Assembly: GCA_030526885.1 (NCBI GenBank)
Contig: JAUNBV010000017.1
Span: 1 to 19,747, forward strand
Source of the DNA: Syntrophomonadaceae bacterium
GTDB taxonomy: Bacteria > Bacillota > Syntrophomonadia > Syntrophomonadales > Syntrophomonadaceae
Reading direction: 5' to 3'
DNA length: 19,747 bases
Shown here in pieces: positions 6,633 through 14,277 of the stretch (the stretch's first letter is position 1; each line of letters begins with the position of its first letter). The notes under the pieces were generated by a model. That model was given only the letters and a program-made list of their open reading frames with translations. It was not told the DNA's origin and did no database searches. The position numbers and the translations under genes were made by a program.

Positions 6633-6890
6633 ATGAAATCAGTTACCAAAGCCTACCGTCCTATTTCCTGGCCCATGAAGGGCGCGGGGGGCAACACCGG
6701 TTCCTGGCGGGTGCGCCGACCGGAAATCGACCGGCAGATATGCACCAAATGCCAGATATGCTGGGCCTATTGCCCGGAAGCAGTTATCGACCGCCTCGAG
6801 ATCGAAATCGACTACGGCTACTGTAAAGGCTGCGGAGTATGCGCTGCCGAATGCCCCACCGGAGCCATCCGCATGGAAAAGGAGGAGTAG
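6633..6890 (+). CDS. porD: 2-oxoacid:ferredoxin oxidoreductase, delta (ferredoxin) subunit
   Basis: This 85-residue protein carries two 4Fe-4S clusters that pass electrons from the thiamine site to soluble ferredoxin. The cluster motifs are clear: Cys37-40-43-47 in CTKCQICWAYCPEA, and Cys64-67-70-74 in CKGCGVCAAECPTG. The preceding GNTGSWRVRRPEID (20-33) is typical of delta subunits of pyruvate and 2-ketoisovalerate ferredoxin oxidoreductases. The ATG at 6633 was chosen over an in-frame TTG at 6609, because GGAAAGGA lies between them at workable spacing. It lies 58 bases after porC and four bases before porA. Confidence 0.94.
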   Translation: MKSVTKAYRPISWPMKGAGGNTGSWRVRRPEIDRQICTKCQICWAYCPEAVIDRLEIEIDYGYCKGCGVCAAECPTGAIRMEKEE

Positions 6891-6894
6891 CATC

Positions 6895-8049
6895 ATGAAA
6901 GCAGCCAAAGCAAAAGTCATCATGGATACCGGCGCCCACGCCGCCGCGCTGGCCGTGAAAAGCGCCCGGGTGGACGTGGTTCCCGGTTATCCCATCACTC
7001 CCCAGACCAGCATTATGGAAGCGGTAGCCCAAATGATCGAAAGCGGCGAGCTGGACGCCCGTTTCATCCCGGTAGAGGGCGAACACAGCGCCATGGCCGC
7101 CGCAGTAGCGGCATCCGCCGCCGGAGCGCGCGTCTTTACCGCCACTTCCTCCAACGGCCTGCTCTATATGCACGAAGTCCTGCACATGGCGGCCGGGGGA
7201 CGCCTGCCCATCGTGATGTGCAACGTCAACCGCGGCATTTTTGCTCCCTGGACCCTGTGGGCCGACCATCAGGACTCCTTCTCCCAGCGCGACACCGGCT
7301 GGATACAGTATCACTGCTCATCCAACCAGGAGGTGTTCAACACTATCCTGCAAGCCTATCGCGTGGCGGAACAAATAAACATCCCGGTGATGGTGAACTT
7401 TGACGGCTTCGCCATCTCCCACTGCCTGATGCCCCTGACCCTGCCCCCGCAGGATAGAATCGACATCTTTCTGCCCCCGCACGAACCGGAGTGGCGGCTG
7501 GACCCCGCTCATCCCTCATCGTTTGCCAACGTGACCAACGCCGCCGAATACGCTCCCTTCCGGCAGATGCTGTCCGAGGATATCATGAGCGCGTTCCCGC
7601 TGGTCAAGAAAGCGGCCAAGGAATACAAGAAAGCCACCGGTATGTGGGACGGCGACACCATCGACACCTACCTGCTGGAGGACGCGGAAGTAGTAGTGGT
7701 AGCGGTCAACAGCATGGCCGCCGAACTCCGGCTCTCCGTCGATATACTGCGGGCCAAGGGCATAAAGGCCGGACTGCTGCGCATCCGCCTCTATCTGCCC
7801 TTCCCCACCGACGACATCGTCAAGGCCCTGCCTAAAAACGCGCTGGTCTGCGTACTGGACCGCAATTATAACTTTGGTCATTCCGGCGGCATCCTGGCCT
7901 CCGAGCTTAAAAGCGCGCTGTTCGGGCTGCGCAGCGACATTATCATCCGCAACCGAGTAGTGGGCATCGGCGGCATCGACCTTACCCGCCGCTTTATGGC
8001 CGAAGAAATCGTTTCCATGATGGGCGAAAAGAAAAGAAGGAGGGCTTAA
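6895..8049 (+). CDS. porA: 2-oxoacid:ferredoxin oxidoreductase, alpha subunit
   Basis: The alpha subunit forms the active site together with beta. The 384-residue protein has PGYPITPQTSIMEAVA at about 30-45, VEGEHSAMAAAVAASAAGARVFTATSSNGL at about 60-89, and LPIVMCNVNRG at about 104-114. All are core pyrimidine-binding and domain I motifs of PorA-type proteins. The C-terminal transketolase-like domain follows (AVNSMAAELRLSVDILRAKGIKAGLLRIRLYLPFP). The ATG at 6895 sits four bases after the porD stop with AAAAGGAGGAG in the end of porD, and porB begins three bases after its stop, so the three are translationally linked. The subunit length matches the four-subunit rather than the single-chain enzyme. 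Pyruvate is the likeliest substrate, with 2-oxoisovalerate as an alternative. Confidence 0.94.
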   Translation: MKAAKAKVIMDTGAHAAALAVKSARVDVVPGYPITPQTSIMEAVAQMIESGELDARFIPVEGEHSAMAAAVAASAAGARVFTATSSNGLLYMHEVLHMAAGGRLPIVMCNVNRGIFAPWTLWADHQDSFSQRDTGWIQYHCSSNQEVFNTILQAYRVAEQINIPVMVNFDGFAISHCLMPLTLPPQDRIDIFLPPHEPEWRLDPAHPSSFANVTNAAEYAPFRQMLSEDIMSAFPLVKKAAKEYKKATGMWDGDTIDTYLLEDAEVVVVAVNSMAAELRLSVDILRAKGIKAGLLRIRLYLPFPTDDIVKALPKNALVCVLDRNYNFGHSGGILASELKSALFGLRSDIIIRNRVVGIGGIDLTRRFMAEEIVSMMGEKKRRRA

Positions 8050-8052
8050 CAC

Positions 8053-8991
8053 ATGGCTACCAGCATAAAGAAATTACCGGATACGGAACTGGTTTTAAGC
8101 GGCAACGGCGCCTGCGGCGGCTGTCCCGCCACCATGGCCCTGCGCATGGTGGGCAAGGCTCTGGGTGAAAACGCCATCATGATGCTCACCCCCTCCTGCT
8201 CCGTCGCCAGCATGGGCATGACCCCCCGGCTGGGCTACAACTGGCCGGGCATGAACATCTGCTTTGCTACCGCCGGTTCCTCCGCCTCCGGCGTGGTACA
8301 CGCGCTGGAGATTATGAAGGAAAAAGGCCGTTTACAGGGCGAGGTTCCCACCGTATTCAATTGGGTGGGGGACGGCGGCACCTATGACATCGGGTTTCAG
8401 GCCCTGTCCGCCGCCGCCGAGCGCAATGAAAACATCATCCATTTTTGCTACAACAACGAAGCTTACAGCAACACCGGAGTACAGCGCAGCGGCGCTACCC
8501 CGCGCGGCAGTTTTACCACCACCACCCCCGGCGGCAAGCGGCAGCCCAAAAAGAACATGGCGCTGCTGATGCTGGAGCACAACATCCCCTACGTGGCGAC
8601 CGCCACCGTGGCCTATCCCGGCGACCTGTACGACAAGGTGGTAAAGGCCAAAAGCATTCCCGGCATGAAGTATATCGAAATTCTGGCGCCCTGCTATCTG
8701 GGCTGGCAGTTCGATATGGAAAACACGGTGAACATGTCCCGCATGGCCGCGGCCTGCGGCGCATGGCTGCTGTGGGAGGCGGAACAGGGCAAAATATCGT
8801 TTAACCGCCCCACCGACCATATAATCAACGGCAAAAAACCGGCCCTGCCGGTGAACGAATACCTGATGGCCCAGGGCCGTTTCAGCCGCCTGCTCAAAGG
8901 CAGCGATGCCGCGGAACGCATTGCCGAAATCCAGGGCGATATCGATCGCGAGATAGCCTTTATGCGGGAACGGGCTAAAATCACCATATAG
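8053..8991 (+). CDS. porB: 2-oxoacid:ferredoxin oxidoreductase, beta subunit (TPP-binding)
   Basis: The beta subunit binds thiamine diphosphate and the proximal 4Fe-4S cluster. In this 312-residue protein the cluster ligands are Cys21, Cys24 (GACGGCPA), Cys49 (PSCSV) and Cys214 (APCYLGW). The thiamine motif is GDGGTYDIGFQAL (107-119), ending with NNEAYSNTG (134-142). TGVQRSGATP and TTTTPGGK (141-162) are usual in pyruvate-type beta subunits, which favours pyruvate as substrate, though this is an inference. The gene begins three bases after porA (GAAGGAGGG upstream) and ends 46 bases before an intrinsic terminator, closing the operon. Such an enzyme would run acetyl-CoA and reduced ferredoxin metabolism in an anaerobe. 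Confidence 0.95.
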   Translation: MATSIKKLPDTELVLSGNGACGGCPATMALRMVGKALGENAIMMLTPSCSVASMGMTPRLGYNWPGMNICFATAGSSASGVVHALEIMKEKGRLQGEVPTVFNWVGDGGTYDIGFQALSAAAERNENIIHFCYNNEAYSNTGVQRSGATPRGSFTTTTPGGKRQPKKNMALLMLEHNIPYVATATVAYPGDLYDKVVKAKSIPGMKYIEILAPCYLGWQFDMENTVNMSRMAAACGAWLLWEAEQGKISFNRPTDHIINGKKPALPVNEYLMAQGRFSRLLKGSDAAERIAEIQGDIDREIAFMRERAKITI

Positions 8992-9036
8992 GGGCAAGAA
9001 AACATTAGTTATAGCAGACATGGTTCGCTTACGCGT

Positions 9037-9064
9037 AAAAACGGCCTTCAAAGGGCCGTTTTTT
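9037..9064 (+). terminator. Intrinsic terminator of the por operon
   Basis: AAAAACGGCC at 9037-9046 pairs with GGCCGTTTTT at 9054-9063 around a seven-base loop, giving a ten-pair stem that runs into a T-tract. It lies just downstream of porB. Confidence 0.9.
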
Positions 9065-9298
9065 GCATTCCCCGATTGCAGCCCTAATATTTTATATAAT
9101 AAGCGGCAGGACCCAGCAAAAATCCAGAATATCAACGCCCGGGCGTCATATCCCCTTTAAACCCATTAATCACATTTTATCCCTTCTATTAATATAATAA
9201 AAAAGCTTTATAAGCATCTTTAATATATATCCATTTTAACCGTGACGCACATATATTAAAGACCCTACATGGTTTATCTAATGAAAGGAGAGAGATAT
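9065..9298. other. AT-rich intergenic leader of the NGNWW-repeat gene
   Basis: Together with the por terminator this makes a gene-free stretch of about 300 bases. It is clearly more AT-rich than its surroundings and has several TATAAT-like strings, for example at 9193-9198. CATATATTA at 9250-9258 fits the -10 form CATAnnnTA used by the mother-cell sigma factor SigK and is close to SigE -10 sequences. No good -35 partner sits at the right distance. No coding frame was supported. Confidence 0.4.
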
Positions 9299-10345
9299 AT
9301 GCGAGATATCGACAATTACAGAAATTATGGCAATAGACCCGATGCATGGTGTTGCCCATATATCGGCCCCAATGGGAATTGGTGGATTAATGGCGTCGAT
9401 ACCGGCAAACCTTCCCGAGGTAACGACGGGCTGACGCCATTTATCGGCCCCAACGGAAATTGGTGGCTCGGAACAATGGATACCCGAATCCCCGCGCAAG
9501 GTAACAATGGCAGGGACGGAATGACGCCATATATTGGCCCCAACGGAAACTGGTGGATCGGAACAACCGATACCCGCGTTCCCGCGCAGGGTAGAGAGGG
9601 CAGAGACGGTAGAACGCCATTTATTGGCCCCAACGGAAACTGGTTTATCGGTCGCATCGATACCGGTGTCCATGCACAAGGCCCGGCCGGCCCAGTGGGT
9701 CCCATAGGGCAAAGAGGACCGAGGGGCGATGCCGGAGTCGACGGCGATACTCCTGAAATCGGTAATAACGGCAACTGGTTCATCGGTGGCGTAGACACCG
9801 GAATGCCTTCCCGAGGCGAACAGGGCGAACCCGGCCCGGAAGTAATTAAGCAAGGATACTTTGTAACCCTGAATGATCCGAATATTACGGTGCCGGATAA
9901 TGGCTTAGAAATACTGACGGGCGGCAGATTGCCGATCAAGCGATTAGAAGTAGATACCGCGAACTTATTTGTCCTGAACCCTACTGATAACACGATTCAG
10001 TTCAACCAAACCGGCACTTATGAAGTCATGTTTACGGTCAATGCTTATGTTAAGAGAACCAATCCGGCTGCTTTTGACCCCACCACAGATTTTGTCAGCA
10101 TAGGTTTCAGAACGGTCAATGGCGAAATCGTGTTCGCGGGCGCTAATACTTGGACCAGTGAAGAGGTCGCGATAAACACGGTTGGGATAGGGGTTTTTGT
10201 CGTCACCAGCATAGCCGAACCCTTCGAGCTGGTAAACCTGCAAGAGAAATCCGTATATATCAACGGCGGGAAAATAGAACATGTAATCACCGATTCCTAT
10301 TTTTCCTGTCCCCTGGTAACCCTATTGATCAAAAAATTGGTTTAA
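9299..10345 (+). CDS. NGNWW-repeat, collagen-like surface protein with C-terminal beta-sandwich-like domain
   Basis: I do not recognise this as a named protein. The 348-residue product starts at an ATG with AAAGGAG about nine bases upstream and has no signal peptide. Residues 20-182 hold five repeats built on T-P-x-I-G-P-N-G-N-W-W-I-G-x-x-D-T. Repeat 4 contains about eight collagen-type Gly-X-Y triplets (128-150), and repeat 5 ends in GEQGEPGPE. From about 186 to the end the protein is rich in alternating hydrophobic residues, with FNQTGTYEVMFTVNAYV and a hydrophobic VTLLIKKLV end. This resembles the TNF/C1q-like trimer domain that follows collagen repeats in BclA-type exosporium proteins. 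The gene is isolated between terminators and more AT-rich than its neighbours, suggesting transfer. A spore- or cell-surface role is inferred; a phage tail-fibre relative is the main alternative. Confidence 0.8.
   Translation: MRDIDNYRNYGNRPDAWCCPYIGPNGNWWINGVDTGKPSRGNDGLTPFIGPNGNWWLGTMDTRIPAQGNNGRDGMTPYIGPNGNWWIGTTDTRVPAQGREGRDGRTPFIGPNGNWFIGRIDTGVHAQGPAGPVGPIGQRGPRGDAGVDGDTPEIGNNGNWFIGGVDTGMPSRGEQGEPGPEVIKQGYFVTLNDPNITVPDNGLEILTGGRLPIKRLEVDTANLFVLNPTDNTIQFNQTGTYEVMFTVNAYVKRTNPAAFDPTTDFVSIGFRTVNGEIVFAGANTWTSEEVAINTVGIGVFVVTSIAEPFELVNLQEKSVYINGGKIEHVITDSYFSCPLVTLLIKKLV
9356..9838 (+). repeat. Five coding repeats, two of exactly 90 bases
   Basis: The repeat copies lie at about 9356-9433, 9434-9523, 9524-9613, 9614-9748 and 9749-9838. 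Copies 2 and 3 are each exactly 90 bases and nearly identical at the DNA level, including CGGCCCCAACGGAAA-type cores, which points to recent duplication. Copy 1 is shortened to 26 codons. Copy 4 is lengthened by in-frame collagen triplets. Confidence 0.85.
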
Positions 10346-10392
10346 TTAACCGCCAAGCGGCTTAAATAAAATACCAGCCATTTACCAGTAAC

Positions 10393-10439
10393 CTGAGCCT
10401 GATACCATTTTCCCAGAGGTATCGGGCTCAGTTGTTTTT
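10393..10439 (+). terminator. Strong intrinsic terminator after the NGNWW-repeat gene
   Basis: CTGAGCCTGATACC (10393-10406) pairs with GGTATCGGGCTCAG (10418-10431), a 14-pair stem with one G-U pair, followed by TTGTTTTT. It closes the repeat-protein transcript and lies back to back with the groEL terminator. Confidence 0.92.
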
Positions 10440-10444
10440 GTATG

Positions 10445-10480
10445 AAAACGGGAACGGCATGACCCAAAGGCCATGCCGTC
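10445..10480 (-). terminator. Probable intrinsic terminator of groESL
   Basis: On the minus strand ACGGCATG and CATGCCGT form an eight-pair stem around a ten-base loop, followed by TCCCGTTTT. It lies about 100 bases after the groEL stop. Another GC-rich inverted repeat, GCCAC/GTGGC at 10547-10559, sits closer to the stop but lacks a T-tract. Confidence 0.55.
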
Positions 10481-10575
10481 CTATAAAAGCGTTATGATTA
10501 AAATTGTCCCGCCCGCGATTTCTACTGGGCTCACGGGCGATTTAGGGCCACCCCGTGGCGGGATAAGCTTTTTGA

Positions 10576-12216
10576 CTACATCATGCCGCCCATGCCGCCG
10601 GGCATTCCGCCGCCGCCGCCCATCATGGCTTTCATCTCATCGGGATTGGGCTTTTCGGAGACTACGGCTTCGGTGGTCAGTACCATGGCGGAAATGCTGG
10701 CCGCGTTTTGGATGGCGGAACGGGTGACCTTGGCCGGGTCGATGATGCCGGCTTTGATCATGTCTTCATAGACATTGGTCAGGGCGTTGAAGCCGACACC
10801 GTTCTTAGCAGCCTTGACTTTCTCGACCACTACCGAGCCTTCTACGCCGGCGTTGTTGGCAATCTGGCGCAGCGGTTCCTCCAGCGCTTTTTTCACCAGG
10901 TTTACGCCGGTCATCTCGTCGCCTTCGGCTTTCACTTTGCCCACGGCCTTGGAGGCGCTCACCAGGGCTACCCCGCCGCCGGCTACGATGCCTTCCTCCA
11001 CGGCGGCCTGGGTGGCGGCCAGCGCGTCTTCAATGCGGTGTTTTTTCTCTTTGAGCTCGGTCTCGGTGGCCGCGCCCACCTGAATGATGGCTACGCCGCC
11101 GGACAGCTTGGCCATTCTTTCCTGCAATTTTTCTTTATCGTATTCGGATTCGCTTTCCTCAAACTGGGCTTTGATAAGCGCGATGCGGGATTTTACTTCT
11201 TCCTCGCTGCCCGCGCCGTCTACCAGGATACATTCATCCTTGCGCACCACGACTTTGTTGGCGCGGCCCATCATCTCCAGCCCGACGTTTTCCATCTTGG
11301 CGCCGGTCTCCTCGGATACCACCATACCATTGGTCAGGATGGCTATGTCTTCGAGCATGGCTTTGCGGCGTTCGCCGAAGGCGGGGGCTTTGACCGCGAC
11401 GCAGGTAAAGGTTCCGCGCAGCTTGTTGACTACCAGGGTGGCCAGGGCTTCGCCTTCGACTTCTTCGGCGATGATCAGCATGGGCTTGCCGGTCTGCACT
11501 ACTTTTTCCAGTATGGGCAGAACTTCAGTGATGGTGCCAATTTTTTTGTCGGTAATGAGGATGTAGGGATTGTCCAGTACGGCTTCCATTTTTTCGGTAT
11601 TGGTCACCATGTAGGCGGACAGATAGCCGCGGTCAAAGCTCATTCCTTCGACTATTTCCAGCGAGGTACCCATGCTCTGGGATTCCTCAACGGTGATGAC
11701 GCCGTCGCGCCCTACTTTTTCCATGGCATCGGCAATCAGTTTGCCGATTTCGGGGTCGCTGGAGGATATAGCCGCTACCTGGGCGATAGCTTCCCTGGTC
11801 TCTACGATGCGGCTGATGTTATGGATTTCATCGACGGCGGCGGTGACCGCTTTTTCGATGCCCCGGCGCATGATCATCGGGTTGGCGCCGGCAGCTACGT
11901 TTTTCAGGCCTTCCTTAATCATGGCCTGAGCCAGTACGGTGGCGGTGGTGGTGCCGTCACCGGCTACGTCGTTGGTCTTGATGGCCACTTCTTTGACTAA
12001 CTGACAGCCGAGGTTTTCCCACGGATCGTCTAAGTCTATGTCACGGGCGATGGTGACGCCGTCGTTGGTAATGGTGGGAGAACCGAATTTACGGTCTAAT
12101 ACTACATTGCGGCCTTTCGGGCCCAAAGTGACCTTTACGGTATTGGCCAGGGTGTCTACGCCGCGTTCCAGCGACCTTCTGGCTTCTTCGCCAAATTTAA
12201 TCTCTTTGGAAATCAT
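10576..12216 (-). CDS. groEL: 60 kDa chaperonin GroEL
   Basis: GroEL forms the double heptameric ring that folds cytoplasmic proteins with ATP and GroES. The 546-residue protein is full length. Visible signatures include LGPKGRNVVLDRKFGSPTITNDG near the N-terminus, NDVAGDGTTTATVLAQAM in the ATP site, KAPAFGERRKAML in the apical domain, AATETELKEKKHRIEDAL near the end of the apical-to-equatorial return, and the Gly-Met tail GGMPGGMGGMM. The ATG directly abuts the groES stop (TAA then ATG), with GAAGGGGGC inside the end of groES, so the two are coupled. Expression is expected to follow CIRCE/HrcA heat-shock control upstream of groES. Nothing odd was seen in the sequence. Confidence 0.98.
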   Translation of the reverse strand: MISKEIKFGEEARRSLERGVDTLANTVKVTLGPKGRNVVLDRKFGSPTITNDGVTIARDIDLDDPWENLGCQLVKEVAIKTNDVAGDGTTTATVLAQAMIKEGLKNVAAGANPMIMRRGIEKAVTAAVDEIHNISRIVETREAIAQVAAISSSDPEIGKLIADAMEKVGRDGVITVEESQSMGTSLEIVEGMSFDRGYLSAYMVTNTEKMEAVLDNPYILITDKKIGTITEVLPILEKVVQTGKPMLIIAEEVEGEALATLVVNKLRGTFTCVAVKAPAFGERRKAMLEDIAILTNGMVVSEETGAKMENVGLEMMGRANKVVVRKDECILVDGAGSEEEVKSRIALIKAQFEESESEYDKEKLQERMAKLSGGVAIIQVGAATETELKEKKHRIEDALAATQAAVEEGIVAGGGVALVSASKAVGKVKAEGDEMTGVNLVKKALEEPLRQIANNAGVEGSVVVEKVKAAKNGVGFNALTNVYEDMIKAGIIDPAKVTRSAIQNAASISAMVLTTEAVVSEKPNPDEMKAMMGGGGGMPGGMGGMM

Positions 12217-12540
12217 TTATTTTGCCCCCTTCTTTTTCTTATTCTCTACCAGTTTGGCTAAAATATCGCGCTCGGCCAGGATGAGGTACTCCTCGCCATC
12301 CAGCTTTATTTCCATACCGCCATATCTGGAGAAAATGATTTTGTCGCCTACGGCTACGTCCACAGGTACCCTCTCGCCTTTGTCATTCAAGGCACCGGGG
12401 CCTACGGCCAGAACTTCGGCCTCCTGAGGCTTTTCCTTGGCAGTATCCGGCACGTAAAGACCACTTTTGGTCTTTTCCTCGGCCGGTTCGATAACCTTTA
12501 CTACCACGCGATCATTTAAGGGTTTAATATTCACATCCAT
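12217..12540 (-). CDS. groES: 10 kDa co-chaperonin GroES
   Basis: GroES forms the heptameric lid on the GroEL cage. The 107-residue protein starts IKPLNDRVVVKVIEPAEEKTKSGLYVPDTAKEKP, containing the conserved core strand and the mobile loop that contacts GroEL. It later has the roof-loop and sealing region VGDKIIFSRYGGMEIKLDGEEYLIL. It is slightly longer than the usual 94-97 residues because of a lysine-rich C-terminal tail. The ATG at 12540 has GAAGGAGGA immediately upstream. It is first in the groES-groEL operon, behind a perfect CIRCE element. Confidence 0.98.
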   Translation of the reverse strand: MDVNIKPLNDRVVVKVIEPAEEKTKSGLYVPDTAKEKPQEAEVLAVGPGALNDKGERVPVDVAVGDKIIFSRYGGMEIKLDGEEYLILAERDILAKLVENKKKKGAK

Positions 12541-12558
12541 TCCTCCTTCTAGTTGTTA

Positions 12559-12585
12559 TTAGCACTCGTTAGCGTTGAGTGCTAA
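12559..12585 (-). promoter_or_regulatory. CIRCE operator (HrcA binding site)
   Basis: TTAGCACTC-N9-GAGTGCTAA is a perfect match to the CIRCE consensus and lies about 20 bases upstream of groES. HrcA binding represses groESL and is relieved by heat stress when GroEL is titrated. The hrcA gene is not in this window. Confidence 0.97.
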
Positions 12586-12597
12586 CACCTGTTAATA

Positions 12598-12626
12598 ATA
12601 TTAGGCAACACTGACAAAGTATTCAA
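12598..12626 (-). promoter_or_regulatory. Candidate sigma-A promoter of groESL
   Basis: On the minus strand TTGAAT and TAATAT are separated by 17 bases, just upstream of CIRCE. This is the usual geometry, with CIRCE at or just after the transcription start. The match is reasonable but not perfect. Confidence 0.55.
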
Positions 12627-12811
12627 TCGTCCATACTTCTCAAATTTGCCCAATATATGCATTTATTATTATGTTTTGCAGTTTTTCTTTTTATTCCTTT
12701 AATTTACTCTTTTTTTGATAAAACATAGGTGAAGGTCGGGGGCAAACATCGGCCTGGCTTTTTGGTGCGCGACAAGAATAATGCCCTGCATCCTGCCTAT
12801 TGATTACCGCT

Positions 12812-13300
12812 CTATGGCTGCCCGCATTCGCCGGTGCGGCCAGTCAGTATCTCCAGGCCGTGTTCCAGGCTTGGCAGTACGGCTTCCAGCGCTTCGCGCA
12901 CCGCTTTTACGCTGCCGGGCAGATTGATAATGAGGGTTTTGCCGCGGATGCCGGCGGCCGCGCGCGACAGCATGGCGCGGGGCGTTTGCTGCATGCCGTA
13001 GGCGCGGATGGCTTCGGATAAACCCGGGGCGGGGCGCTCCACTACGGCCAGGGTCGCCTCGGGGGTAACGTCACGGGGGGAAAACCCGGTGCCGCCGGAG
13101 GTCAAAAGGATATCCAGTTTCAATTCGTCACAGGCATAGCGCAGACGCTCCACTATCATTTCCCGCTCATCGGGGATGATTTCATAATACTCAAAGCGGC
13201 AAAAGCCGTCCAGCATACGGCGTATTTCCGCGGAACTCAAGTCCTCGCGCTCTCCTCGCGAACCCTTGTCGCTCATTATCAATATCCCGGCCTTAAACAC
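12812..13300 (-). CDS. mogA: Molybdopterin adenylyltransferase-type protein (MogA/MoaB family)
   Basis: MogA activates molybdopterin by adenylation before molybdenum insertion; MoaB is a close relative of similar fold. The 162-residue product carries LLTSGGTGFSPRDVTPEAT (65-83), with the TSGGTG loop and Asp77 of the substrate site, and NLPGSVKAVRE (126-136), the second conserved loop. The length fits the stand-alone family. The start is GTG at 13300, about ten bases after GGAGG and two bases after the stop of the MOSC gene, so the two are translated together. The MogA/MoaB split cannot be settled from motifs alone. It is the last gene of the minus-strand moa cluster, and no clear terminator follows. 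Confidence 0.92.
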   Translation of the reverse strand: MFKAGILIMSDKGSRGEREDLSSAEIRRMLDGFCRFEYYEIIPDEREMIVERLRYACDELKLDILLTSGGTGFSPRDVTPEATLAVVERPAPGLSEAIRAYGMQQTPRAMLSRAAAGIRGKTLIINLPGSVKAVREALEAVLPSLEHGLEILTGRTGECGQP

Positions 13301-13302
13301 AG

Positions 13303-13734
13303 CTACATTACCTCCGCGCTATCGCCCACTTTGATCAGTCCGCCCTGAATAACCCGGCAAAACAGCCCTTCCTTCGGCAGCAGGCTGACGCCAAAATTGC
13401 GCAGTACCACGGAGGGATGGTCTTCCTTGCCTACCTGGCTGACCTCCAAAATAACTTGCTCACCCAATTTGAGGCGGGAACCGGCCACAGCTTTGCTGAA
13501 ATCCATTTCCTTTATCAAAATGTTCTCGGCAAAATCGCCGGGGCCCATGCGCAGATCGTTTTCTTCATTGCTTTGCAGCAAGCTCTCATAGCGCAGGCAG
13601 GTCACCTGCCGTCCCCAGTCGCCGCGGTGCCCGTCGCCTTCCAGCCCCACATTGGTCACAGCCATTACCTGCGGAACCGGTATTTTTAACTGCGCCCGCA
13701 CCTCGTTGATGCTGATAGCCACTACTTGTCCCAT
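13303..13734 (-). CDS. MOSC domain protein lacking the usual cysteines
   Basis: MOSC domains are beta-barrel modules related to the C-terminus of Moco sulfurase and are thought to carry sulfur or bind Moco. This 143-residue protein is a single MOSC domain with GLEGDGHRGDWGRQVTCL (30-47), GPGDFAENIL (64-73), LKLGE (88-92), VGKEDH (101-106), EGLFCRVIQGGLIKVGD (122-138). In clostridial relatives as I recall them, the 101-120 stretch reads GKECHxxC and includes a further Cys; here those positions are Asp, Val and Leu. The only cysteines are Cys46 and Cys126. The ATG at 13734 was chosen because GGAGGG is seven bases upstream; two earlier ATGs overlap or touch that site. It lies between moaC and mogA, which supports a Moco role. 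Confidence 0.85.
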   Translation of the reverse strand: MGQVVAISINEVRAQLKIPVPQVMAVTNVGLEGDGHRGDWGRQVTCLRYESLLQSNEENDLRMGPGDFAENILIKEMDFSKAVAGSRLKLGEQVILEVSQVGKEDHPSVVLRNFGVSLLPKEGLFCRVIQGGLIKVGDSAEVM

Positions 13735-13777
13735 ATCCATACCCTCCATTTCTTATAATTGCCTGTGCCTTTAATCC

Positions 13778-14251
13778 TTAATCCCTAAATATATGGCCGC
13801 TCTTGCCGCCGTCTTTTTCCAATAGCCCAATGTCGCCGATGCGGATAAAGCGGTCAACCGCTTTTACCATGTCGTAAACGGTGAGGGCAGCGACGGTGAC
13901 AGCGGTAATGGCCTCCATCTCCACTCCGGTGGCCCCGGTGCATTTTACCAGCGATTCCAGGCGCAGGGCGGAGTTGGCCTCATCAAAGCTGAAGCTGATA
14001 TCCGCCTTGGTGAGCATCAGCGGGTGACACATGGGGATGAGGCCGGGGGTGTGCTTGGCGGCCATAATTCCGGCCACTTGGGCCACGGCCAGTACGTCGC
14101 CTTTCTTTACCGCTCCCTCGCGGATGGCGCTCAGGGTTTCCGGCTTCATCCACACCGTGGCTTCTGCGCGCGCCATGCGCTGCGTATCGGCTTTGCCGCT
14201 CACATCTACCATGTGGGCGCGCCCCTCGTCATTGATATGGGTAAATTCCAT
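13778..14251 (-). CDS. moaC: Cyclic pyranopterin monophosphate synthase MoaC
   Basis: MoaC converts the MoaA product, a cyclised GTP derivative, to cyclic pyranopterin monophosphate in molybdenum cofactor synthesis. The 157-residue protein has the complete active-site signatures: KHTPGLIPMCHPLMLTK (66-82), CTGATGVEMEAITAV (104-118), and YDMVKAVDR (126-134). The start HINDEGRAHMVDVSGK is also standard. I chose the ATG at 14251 because GGGAGG lies seven bases upstream and the family begins here. An upstream in-frame ATG would add 53 residues that read through a duplicated 17-mer. It follows moaA by about 110 bases. Confidence 0.97.
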   Translation of the reverse strand: MEFTHINDEGRAHMVDVSGKADTQRMARAEATVWMKPETLSAIREGAVKKGDVLAVAQVAGIMAAKHTPGLIPMCHPLMLTKADISFSFDEANSALRLESLVKCTGATGVEMEAITAVTVAALTVYDMVKAVDRFIRIGDIGLLEKDGGKSGHIFRD

Positions 14252-14277
14252 GAAAAAACCTCCCGATACAGTTGCCT

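Noticed and set aside
8332..9135. Minus-strand open frame across porB and the terminator
   Set aside because: It crosses a strong terminator and lies antisense to porB, and no ribosome binding site or family features were found.
9356..9838. Possible CRISPR array or satellite repeat
   Set aside because: The repeats are in-frame coding units of a surface-type protein with diverged codons, with no equal spacers or cas genes.
10708..12000. 430-codon plus-strand open frame across groEL
   Set aside because: It is the antisense shadow of groEL; its aromatic and Gly-rich composition comes from the reverse complement of GroEL codons.
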